A DNA stretch of 5,465 bases from Alphaproteobacteria bacterium (GTDB lineage Bacteria > Pseudomonadota > Alphaproteobacteria > Micavibrionales > UBA1664): positions 1-5,465 of the forward strand of contig JAGWXJ010000121.1 of assembly GCA_018969935.1 (NCBI GenBank), given 5' to 3'. The notes beneath the pieces were generated by a model that saw only the letters and a list, made by a program, of their open reading frames with translations, did no database searches and had not been told where the DNA came from. Below, one piece after another: positions 1-4,970 of this stretch. The first letter of the stretch is position 1, and every line of letters begins with the position of its first letter. The translations under genes and the position numbers were made by a program.

Positions 1-1356
1 GAGCGCCTTGGTTACGCCCGCATCGACAATACCGACATCAGTCAATGTCACGCTGTAATCAGGCTTCAGATCGGCAAACATGGTAGGCTCAAGCCCCAAA
101 GCCTGCGCATTGTCTTTGCCAACACCAAGCGCGTTGCTGCTAAAAGCATGGTCGGCACTGGCATGATGGCTGAACAGGAATTGGTTATACAAAAGCCACC
201 AGAGCAGGAAGTTATCCGAGCCGCTGTCATACCTGTACTGCGTTGATGAAGTGGGCGTAAACGCCATGGTATCCCGCGTGGCGGCCCTTGCATTGCGGCT
301 GACATAGGCCCCGTCAATGCGTGTCGCTGCGGCTGCTTTATCAAGCTGGTCACCCGTAACCTTGACGCCCTTGGCATCATCGCTGCCGCGCCCCCGCGAT
401 ACGGCCGTCCTGAGCTTGGATAACGTGGATGACATACCCGAGCGCTGCTTAGTAAGGTCATCAATTTTGGCATTCAGGTAGTCATGCACACGCTGCAACC
501 CGCGTATTTTGACAACTGCCTCCAAAAATCCTTCGCGGTAATCTTCATGCAGTGATTTACCGTACGCATCCACAAAGGCGTCACTATCCAAAGCCTTCTT
601 GATCTGGCTTGTGACCTCAGCGCGCACACCTGCATCATCAAGCGCGGCACTCGTGGCTGCGCTATAGGCATTCGCATCGTTTGTCACCATATCAAGCCGT
701 GTTTCCTTGGCCTGATAGGCACTATAGGCTGTATTGTAATCAGCCTTCGCCGTATCCAGCTTCTGGACGCGCGCGGCAGTTTTATCCACGCCGCCCAGCA
801 TCTTGATGACCTTGATGGCCATATAGCGATCATTGTTGAACGTGCGGTCAAACCAGCCGCCGGACTGTACAATTTTGTCGAGATTTTCCTTGGTCAATGG
901 CTCAAAACCCTTTGCCTTGGCATACATAAGCACCTCGGCAATAGGTACGGTCGCATCATGGCGGCGCTGCTGTAACGTCAGCACGTTTTGCCTGTCTGCC
1001 AACAACTCTTGTTTGATAGTACCTGCAAGCGTGCCTAATGCATCAATGCCTGCAATTTCGGGGTACTTTGGCAGCAGTTCCGCTTTCAGCTTGTCGGCAG
1101 CCAAGCGCTTACCCTGTATATCCGCCGCGAATTGCGCAGGGCTAAAAGAAAGGCCCGATTGCCTGAACAGCACATCGAGCCTTTTTAAACCTTCATCAGA
1201 TGTATCCGTGGATCGTTCAACCACACCATCCAGTACGGCGATGAGCCCCGTCAACTCCGACCTGATTTCGGTCCTTATGCCCTCCATCTTTTCTAGGGCC
1301 TCGCCGCGCGCGTTATCCAGTTCGGCAAGTTTGGCACTCAGTTCGCTAATCTTCAT
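1..1356 (-). CDS. Large cysteine-free helical protein of unknown function (C-terminus outside window)
   Basis: I do not recognise this protein. The frame is open from an ATG at 1356 to the window edge (452 codons, no stop), so the C-terminus is missing. A good ribosome site, AAGGGAG, lies 7 nt before the ATG and fixes the start. The N-terminal ~45 residues are rich in Leu, Glu and Lys in a coiled-coil-like pattern (MKISELSAKLAELDNARGEA). Further charged helical stretches fall near residues 190-225 and 285-320. There is no signal peptide. The only strongly hydrophobic run is short and aromatic (NFLLWWLLYNQFLF, residues 382-395), followed by a His/Ser-rich patch (SHHASADHAFSS). Residues 320-380 look like a polar linker rich in Ala, Ser, Thr and Arg. 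No cysteine occurs in all 452 residues. The gene diverges from the UDP-glucose dehydrogenase gene and has a CtrA-type box upstream, so cell-cycle-linked expression is possible. Certain as a gene, function unknown. Confidence 0.87.
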   Translation of the reverse strand, partial: MKISELSAKLAELDNARGEALEKMEGIRTEIRSELTGLIAVLDGVVERSTDTSDEGLKRLDVLFRQSGLSFSPAQFAADIQGKRLAADKLKAELLPKYPEIAGIDALGTLAGTIKQELLADRQNVLTLQQRRHDATVPIAEVLMYAKAKGFEPLTKENLDKIVQSGGWFDRTFNNDRYMAIKVIKMLGGVDKTAARVQKLDTAKADYNTAYSAYQAKETRLDMVTNDANAYSAATSAALDDAGVRAEVTSQIKKALDSDAFVDAYGKSLHEDYREGFLEAVVKIRGLQRVHDYLNAKIDDLTKQRSGMSSTLSKLRTAVSRGRGSDDAKGVKVTGDQLDKAAAATRIDGAYVSRNARAATRDTMAFTPTSSTQYRYDSGSDNFLLWWLLYNQFLFSHHASADHAFSSNALGVGKDNAQALGLEPTMFADLKPDYSVTLTDVGIVDAGVTKAL

Positions 1357-1363
1357 TCGTGTA

Positions 1364-1370
1364 CTCCCTT
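1364..1370 (-). promoter_or_regulatory. Ribosome binding site of the cysteine-free protein gene
   Basis: AAGGGAG on the minus strand, 7 nt before the ATG at 1356. It supports that start, since no better-placed start codon with a ribosome site is seen upstream. Confidence 0.75.
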
Positions 1371-1415
1371 TTCTTTTTTTTGGTTTTTACTGTGGCCAGT
1401 TCACGACGCCGGTGG

Positions 1416-1430
1416 TTAACAAGTGGTTAA
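1416..1430. promoter_or_regulatory. CtrA-type binding box, TTAA-N7-TTAA
   Basis: The 15 bp read TTAACAAGTGGTTAA. This is two TTAA half-sites separated by exactly 7 nt, matching the alphaproteobacterial CtrA consensus TTAA-N7-TTAA(C); on the minus strand it reads TTAACCACTTG then TTAAC. It is also an imperfect palindrome (TTAAC-N5-GTTAA) and sits in an 11-bp-spaced direct repeat of GTGGTTAA (1412-1419 and 1423-1430). It lies 60 bp before the start of the leftward gene and about 21 bp upstream of the proposed -35 of the rightward gene, so it could act on either. Binding is inferred from the motif only. Confidence 0.6.
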
Positions 1431-1434
1431 TTTC

Positions 1435-1464
1435 TATGTAAATTAAAATTGTTGCGAACAGCAA
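1435..1464 (-). promoter_or_regulatory. Weak candidate promoter for the leftward gene
   Basis: Minus-strand TTGCTG (1459-1464), an 18-nt gap, then TACATA (1435-1440). It would overlap the rightward promoter and place the CtrA-type box just downstream of its own start site, where a bound regulator would repress. The matches are modest. A CtrA-activated promoter with the box at -35 is an alternative, but I see no clear -10 for it. Confidence 0.22.
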
Positions 1465-1479
1465 ATCACCCTCTATAAA
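1452..1479 (+). promoter_or_regulatory. Candidate promoter of the UDP-glucose dehydrogenase gene
   Basis: TTGCGA (1452-1457, 4 of 6 to the -35 consensus), a 16-nt gap, then TATAAA (1474-1479, 5 of 6 to the -10). The -10 context CTATAAAA also resembles the alphaproteobacterial form GCTANAWC. Transcription would start near 1486, giving a leader of about 34 nt. Confidence 0.5.
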
Positions 1480-1505
1480 ATGCTGGACTTTCAAGCCCGC
1501 CTTCT

Positions 1506-1523
1506 ATGTCATACGCCCCATGA
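1506..1523 (+). other. Possible five-codon leader reading frame overlapping the ugd start
   Basis: ATG TCA TAC GCC CCA TGA: the stop codon overlaps the ugd start as ATGA. Because ugd lacks a visible ribosome site, ribosomes ending here could re-initiate at ugd. The mini-frame has no clear ribosome site of its own, so this may be chance. Confidence 0.15.
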
Positions 1524-2848
1524 AACTTACGATTTTCGGTTCCGGTTATGTTGGTCTTGTTACAGGCGCCTGCCTTGCTGATATCGGCCACAACGTCATG
1601 TGCGTCGACCGCGATGAAGGCAAGATAGCAGCCCTCAAGCGCGGGGAAGTTCCTATCTATGAACCCGGCCTTGATGAAAAAATCGAGAGCAACGCAAAGG
1701 CTGGCCGCCTGCATTTTACGACCGATGCAAAGCAGGGCGTCGAGCACGGCAAGGTCATCTTCATCGCCGTAGGCACCCCGCCTGATGAAGACGGCTCAGC
1801 CGATATTTCAGCCGTGCTCGCCGTTGCCAAAACAATCGCCACACACATGACGGACCACAAAACAATCGTCACCAAATCAACGGTGCCCGTTGGCAGTGCC
1901 GATCAGGTGCGTGATGTAGCAGCCGCAACACTGCGCGCAGCCAACAAAGCCCTGACATTCGACGTCGCCTCCAACCCAGAATTCCTGAAGGAAGGCAACG
2001 CCATCGAGGACTTCGAGAAACCTGACCGCATCGTCGTCGGTGTTTCAAACCACGAAACCGCTGAAGTCCTGCGTGAGATATACGCACCCTTCAACCGCAG
2101 GTCTAACCGCATGGTGGAGATGGATGTGCGCTCCGCCGAGCTAACGAAGTACGCAGCCAACGCCATGCTGGCCACCAAAATCAGCTTCATGAACGAACTC
2201 TCGAATTTGGCGGACGCACTTGGCGCCGATATCGAACAGGTCCGCATGGGCATCGGCTCCGATGCGCGTATCGGCTATCACTTCATTTATCCGGGCGCTG
2301 GCTACGGCGGCTCCTGCTTCCCGAAGGACGTAAAGGCGCTGGCGGCCATGGGCCGCAAAAACGGCGTACCCGCTAAATTGGTAGAAGCGGTAGAAGATGT
2401 AAACGAGCGCCAGAAGCGCGTACTCGTCCAGAAAATCGAAAAGCATTTCGGCGCGAATAACATCAAAGGCAAAACCTTCGCCCTCTGGGGCCTTGCCTTC
2501 AAACCGTCAACAGACGACATGCGCGAGGCACCAAGCCGCGCCATCATGGAAAACCTGTGGGAGAAGGGCGCCAAGGTAAAAGCCTATGACCCTAAGGCGA
2601 TGGAAGAATGCCACCGCATCTACGGCACCCGCTCCGACCTTACGTTATGCGACAAGGCAACCGACTGCCTCGATGGCGCAGACGCACTGATAGTCGTGAC
2701 CGAGTGGAAGGAATTTCAGGCCATCGACGCAGACGAACTTAAGGCCCGCATGAAAACGCCCGTCATATTCGACGGGCGCAATATCTACGATCCCAAACGC
2801 AAAAAAGCGCAAGGCATTGCCTATTACGGCATAGGCCGTAACGGCTAA
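1520..2848 (+). CDS. ugd: UDP-glucose 6-dehydrogenase
   Basis: This enzyme oxidises UDP-glucose to UDP-glucuronate with two NAD+ in the cytoplasm, supplying uronic-acid precursors for exopolysaccharide, capsule or lipopolysaccharide. The 442 residues are the usual bacterial length. The N-terminal Rossmann domain opens with GSGYVG (residues 7-12), and D30 ends the second strand, as expected for NAD. The catalytic set is complete: T121 in KSTVPVG, SNPEFLKEG (151-159), K210 and N214 in ELTKYAANA, and the nucleophile C266 with D270 in GGSCFPKD. The C-terminal UDP-binding domain shows LAFKPSTDDMREAPS (325-339) and FDGRN (417-421). The ATG at 1520 gives a textbook N-terminus, but no Shine-Dalgarno sequence precedes it, unlike most other genes here. 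The symbol follows the common usage for this family. It stands alone on its strand and converges on the inhibitor gene, 2 bp from stop to stop. Confidence 0.97.
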   Translation: MKLTIFGSGYVGLVTGACLADIGHNVMCVDRDEGKIAALKRGEVPIYEPGLDEKIESNAKAGRLHFTTDAKQGVEHGKVIFIAVGTPPDEDGSADISAVLAVAKTIATHMTDHKTIVTKSTVPVGSADQVRDVAAATLRAANKALTFDVASNPEFLKEGNAIEDFEKPDRIVVGVSNHETAEVLREIYAPFNRRSNRMVEMDVRSAELTKYAANAMLATKISFMNELSNLADALGADIEQVRMGIGSDARIGYHFIYPGAGYGGSCFPKDVKALAAMGRKNGVPAKLVEAVEDVNERQKRVLVQKIEKHFGANNIKGKTFALWGLAFKPSTDDMREAPSRAIMENLWEKGAKVKAYDPKAMEECHRIYGTRSDLTLCDKATDCLDGADALIVVTEWKEFQAIDADELKARMKTPVIFDGRNIYDPKRKKAQGIAYYGIGRNG

Positions 2849-2850
2849 CC

Positions 2851-3225
2851 TTACCCGCAACGGGCTTCGGTAATCACATCCTTGTCATCCAGTATCAGGT
2901 TCAGGCGGTCAGGGCTGAAATCCATCGTCATGGCATCATTGGGGTGCAACACGCGCACCTTGCCTTTGATGGCCGATAGCTGCACATCTTTCATAGGCTT
3001 GCCAACCAGCACGCTGTAATCGCCGCATGTCGCCGATGCCGTAACGGGCGGCGCCGCATTCACATCGCCCGTAACAGGTACAGCCCCGCCAACCGAACCG
3101 CTGCTGACGACAGGGGCCGATGCAGACGTACCCTCAGGCGCCATGCCTTCTTTGTCGTGTTCGCAAGCAAGCGTAGCACCAGCCATGGCAACGCAGGCAA
3201 TGGCAATCAACAGAAAACGCTTCAT
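2851..3225 (-). CDS. Exported peptidase inhibitor of the I78 family
   Basis: Predicted extracytoplasmic inhibitor of serine-type peptidases, 124 residues. The N-terminus is a signal peptide: MKRF, a hydrophobic core (LLIAIACVAMAGA) and a site near residue 20. The junction TLAC at C21 resembles a lipobox but has Thr where Leu is normal, so it may be a lipoprotein or a signal-peptidase-I product. Residues 22-66 are a low-complexity Ala/Ser/Gly/Pro/Val linker. Residues 67-124 carry the I78 signature: C67, LVGKP (73-77), VRVLHP (90-95), MTMDFSPDRLNL (99-110) and a final CG with C123, which likely pairs with C67. The ATG follows the stop of the deaminase-like gene with no gap (TAAATG). A strong ribosome site, GGAGGAAA, lies inside that gene's last codons, so the two are probably co-transcribed and translationally coupled. 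The target peptidase is unknown. Family call by motif memory. Confidence 0.85.
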   Translation of the reverse strand: MKRFLLIAIACVAMAGATLACEHDKEGMAPEGTSASAPVVSSGSVGGAVPVTGDVNAAPPVTASATCGDYSVLVGKPMKDVQLSAIKGKVRVLHPNDAMTMDFSPDRLNLILDDKDVITEARCG

Positions 3226-4275
3226 TTAAATTTCCTCCAGTTTCAAAAGTTCTTTGCCTGTCAAAAAGGCTAGGGCATCAGCGCCGGTAGGGTCATGGTC
3301 ACACGCGCGCGAGGCGACAATAAGGCTTTTGCACCCAAACCCAAGCGCATTCACAAGCGCACGGGATGATGGCACGCGCCCGCAAGCCACCCGCCCGTCA
3401 GGGATGGTAAAGCCCATACGCTTCACGGTGATTAGCAGGCGGGTTAGGGGGTCGATGGGGAAACGGTACTTGCCCGTATCGCTATCCCCGCGCGTTTTGA
3501 AATCGGCGGGCGTAAAACCGGGGGGCAGGGCCTCGAATACCAGTAAGCCGCGGGGGCTGCCATCGGCCTCCCTGATAAACGCCAATGCCCACGATTCACG
3601 CGTACCGATGCGCGTTTTGAAATCGGGGATCACTTTCTCGAGAGTCATCCCGTCCCGAATATCAAAAAATTCGATGGCAGAAGGGCTGGGGCGCGTCTGC
3701 GCCACAAATTCACGGATAGGCGTTACCGTCTGCTCCTTGCGGTTGACTACATAAACGCTAATCCCTGCGCGCTCCGCCACAAGCATGGACATGGATTGGA
3801 ATTCATCGCCATTCCTTGCGATAAAATCTTTCTGGAAGCCCTTATGGTCTATGTAAACGGTACGTACCCCTGATTCAGCAATGTTCTTGGCGCAGTTGGG
3901 GCAAAAAGGGTCAGTCACGCAAAGGTGGCTGCCACGCAAATCACCACCAAAACCGGCAATCGCGGCAAGCTCGGCATGGATAAACTGGCTACTGGCGCCT
4001 AACCGCGCATCCCATTCCAGATGCCCTTTCAAACAGGCAGGCCTTGAATTAACGGCAACAAAGGGTGCGGCTTCAGGTTGCACTGGGTTGAAGATGCACG
4101 CGGCGACTCGGCTGGTCTGATGTTCGCTCGTAAGCACCACATCAACGGCGTCTTGCATGCGGGCGATAATGGTCTGGATGTCGTTCACGATGTATCCACA
4201 GGAAGATTCGGTGCCGTGATATGTCTTACCAAGCAAAAAACGGTGCAAATGCTTGCGAAACAAAGTTTCAAACAT
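3226..4275 (-). CDS. Cytidine/dCMP deaminase-fold protein with long C-terminal extension
   Basis: Probable zinc-dependent deaminase of the cytidine deaminase superfamily, about 349 residues, twice the size of a single-domain dCMP deaminase. From the ATG at 4275, a helix and strand (MQDAVDVVLTS, RVAACIFNP) start the domain near residue 40. HAE (100-102) supplies a zinc ligand and the catalytic Glu, and DPFCPNCAKNIAESGV supplies C125 and C128. The residue before the first Cys is Phe rather than the usual Pro. The motif spacing is normal for the superfamily. Residues ~150-349 are not recognised; the end (PSSRALVNALGFGCKSLIVA) could be a degenerate second deaminase-like unit, as in two-domain cytidine deaminases, but that is a guess. 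The start is uncertain: 4275 has no ribosome site, TTG at 4287 is possible, and ATG at 4158 would still keep both zinc motifs. The substrate cannot be assigned. It is first in a unit with the I78 gene. Confidence 0.8.
   Translation of the reverse strand: MFETLFRKHLHRFLLGKTYHGTESSCGYIVNDIQTIIARMQDAVDVVLTSEHQTSRVAACIFNPVQPEAAPFVAVNSRPACLKGHLEWDARLGASSQFIHAELAAIAGFGGDLRGSHLCVTDPFCPNCAKNIAESGVRTVYIDHKGFQKDFIARNGDEFQSMSMLVAERAGISVYVVNRKEQTVTPIREFVAQTRPSPSAIEFFDIRDGMTLEKVIPDFKTRIGTRESWALAFIREADGSPRGLLVFEALPPGFTPADFKTRGDSDTGKYRFPIDPLTRLLITVKRMGFTIPDGRVACGRVPSSRALVNALGFGCKSLIVASRACDHDPTGADALAFLTGKELLKLEEI
3231..3238 (-). promoter_or_regulatory. Ribosome binding site of the I78 inhibitor gene
   Basis: GGAGGAAA on the minus strand, its GGAGG core 8 nt before the ATG at 3225. 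It lies within the last codons of the upstream gene (Leu-Glu-Glu-Ile-stop) and is the strongest ribosome site in the window. Confidence 0.8.
3490..3626. repeat. 17-bp perfect direct repeat inside the deaminase-like gene
   Basis: GCGCGTTTTGAAATCGG occurs at 3490-3506 and 3610-3626, 120 bp apart, which is 40 codons in the same frame. Both copies encode Asp-Phe-Lys-Thr-Arg (PDFKTR and ADFKTR). Flanking residues do not obviously repeat. Confidence 0.8.
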
Positions 4276-4305
4276 GGAAAAAAACAAACCACGCGCAGAC
4301 CGCGG

Positions 4306-4334
4306 ATTCTACGCCTGAAATGCCTTGAAATCAA
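4306..4334 (-). promoter_or_regulatory. Candidate promoter of the deaminase-like/I78 unit
   Basis: On the minus strand TTGATT (4329-4334, 4 of 6), an ideal 17-nt gap, then TAGAAT (4306-4311, 5 of 6). Transcription would begin near 4299, only ~24 nt before the ATG at 4275. This favours a start at 4275 or at the TTG at 4287 over ones further in. Confidence 0.55.
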
Positions 4335-4338
4335 CGGC

Positions 4339-4366
4339 TTGACCATCCACCCGCGCCTGCTAAAAG
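4339..4366 (+). promoter_or_regulatory. Candidate promoter of the cytosine deaminase gene
   Basis: TTGACC (4339-4344, 5 of 6) and, after 16 nt, TAAAAG (4361-4366, 4 of 6). Read in the alphaproteobacterial form this is TTGACCA-N13-GCTAAAAG, close to TTGACGS-N10-14-GCTANAWC. Its -35 lies 4 bp from the -35 of the leftward promoter, so the two are back to back. Predicted leader about 35 nt. Confidence 0.5.
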
Positions 4367-4394
4367 GGTTTCAAAAGAAGAAGCAGTTGAATAC

Positions 4395-4399
4395 GGGAG
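4395..4399 (+). promoter_or_regulatory. Ribosome binding site of the cytosine deaminase gene
   Basis: GGGAG, 8 nt before the ATG at 4408. It decides the start: the same frame is open as far back as 4078, but only this ATG has a ribosome site and gives a family-length protein. Confidence 0.75.
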
Positions 4400-4407
4400 T
4401 TCGCACC

Positions 4408-4860
4408 ATGTACCAGCCGCATGACTACTATATGCGACGCGCCTATCAGCAGGCCCTCAAAGGCTATAACGAGGGCGGATGCCCCATCGGCGGCGTTTTG
4501 GTCGATAACGATACTGGTGAAGTACTGGGCGAGGGGCATAACTGCCTCGTACAGGAAGGCAACCCCATCATCCACGGTGAAATGGCCGCCATGCGCGCCG
4601 CAGGCCGTATGGCCAGCCGCCGTAATACAACCATGTACACAACACTCAGCCCCTGCATGATGTGCACGGGCACCATCCTGCAATTCAAAATCCAGCGCGT
4701 TGTGGTGGGCGATACCGTCAATTCCTACGGCAACGAGGAATTGCTTAAACAACGCGGTGTGGACGTAATTATCATGGATGACCCCGAATGCGTCGCCCTT
4801 TGCAAAAAATTCCGCGAAGAAAAGCCTGATTTGTGGTTGGAGGACTGGGGTGGCGCCTAA
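4408..4860 (+). CDS. Cytosine deaminase, yeast FCY1 type
   Basis: Zinc-dependent deaminase predicted to convert cytosine to uracil for pyrimidine salvage in the cytoplasm. The 150 residues compare with 158 in yeast Fcy1, and the resemblance runs end to end. EGGCPIGGVLV (22-32) matches the substrate-pocket strand, and N45 (EGHN) a base-contacting Asn. HGE (56-58) gives a zinc ligand and the catalytic Glu; TTMYTTLSPCMMCTG (74-88) gives zinc ligands C83 and C86. VVVGDTVN (98-105), RGVDVIIMDDPEC (116-128) and the tail KPDLWLEDWG (139-148) follow, with W143 and D146 at the positions that close over cytosine in yeast. Bacterial CodA has a different (amidohydrolase) fold, so this is not codA. The start at 4408 has a GGGAG site. 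It diverges from the other deaminase-fold gene. Some bacterial homologues are labelled only nucleoside deaminase, so cytosine specificity is inferred from pocket residues. Confidence 0.9.
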   Translation: MYQPHDYYMRRAYQQALKGYNEGGCPIGGVLVDNDTGEVLGEGHNCLVQEGNPIIHGEMAAMRAAGRMASRRNTTMYTTLSPCMMCTGTILQFKIQRVVVGDTVNSYGNEELLKQRGVDVIIMDDPECVALCKKFREEKPDLWLEDWGGA

Positions 4861-4917
4861 AAGTTATCGCTTACCAAAATTTAAATTGATATTTAACAAG
4901 CCAAAACAATAAAAAGA

Positions 4918-4947
4918 TTGACATAACAATCAAAAGATCGCTAAAAC
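4918..4947 (+). promoter_or_regulatory. Candidate promoter of the 3'-terminal gene
   Basis: A perfect TTGACA (4918-4923) and, downstream, GCTAAAAC (4940-4947), an exact match to the alphaproteobacterial -10 form GCTANAWC. The spacer after TTGACAT is 15 nt, one more than the usual 10-14. It lies in the AT-rich gap 4861-4970. A 5-bp inverted repeat, GATTG-N6-CAATC (4916-4931), overlaps the -35 and could be an operator. Confidence 0.6.
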
Positions 4948-4957
4948 AACGCGCACA

Positions 4958-4962
4958 GGGAG
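4958..4962 (+). promoter_or_regulatory. Ribosome binding site of the 3'-terminal gene
   Basis: GGGAG, 8 nt before the ATG at 4971, the same core and spacing as at the cytosine deaminase gene. Confidence 0.7.
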
Positions 4963-4970
4963 CGCAGAAC

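Noticed and set aside
66..872. Three minus-strand open frames
   Set aside because: They lie in a different frame within the continuous 1-1356 gene, and their Arg/Pro/Ser-rich products resemble no protein.
833..1441. Plus-strand open frame of 202 codons
   Set aside because: It is antisense to the 452-codon gene, has Ser/Ala-rich composition typical of a complementary frame, runs through the regulatory gap and has no ribosome site.
3254..3754. Plus-strand open frame of 166 codons
   Set aside because: Antisense shadow of the deaminase-like gene, with no ribosome site and no recognisable product.
4078..4407. In-frame upstream extension of the cytosine deaminase to 260 residues
   Set aside because: The first ~200 bp lie antisense to the deaminase-like gene, the extra residues match no family, and the ATG at 4408 has a ribosome site and gives the expected length.
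4350..4410. Possible tRNA-like 3' end (GGAGTTCGCACC before the ATG)
   Set aside because: No cloverleaf could be folded: there is no matching acceptor strand, D-arm or anticodon arm, and GGGAG is better explained as a ribosome site.
4360..4752. Minus-strand open frame of 130 codons
   Set aside because: Antisense to the clearly identified cytosine deaminase gene.
4881..4897. Second CtrA-like site TTAA-N8-TTAAC
   Set aside because: The spacing is 8, not the required 7, and the stretch is so AT-rich that TTAA pairs are expected by chance.
4861..4915. Terminator after the cytosine deaminase gene
   Set aside because: No GC-rich stem followed by a T-run is visible in the gap.
4911..4931. Terminator read on the minus strand (GATTG/CAATC stem then a T-run)
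   Set aside because: The stem is 5 bp and AT-rich, no minus-strand gene ends there, and it overlaps a better promoter candidate.
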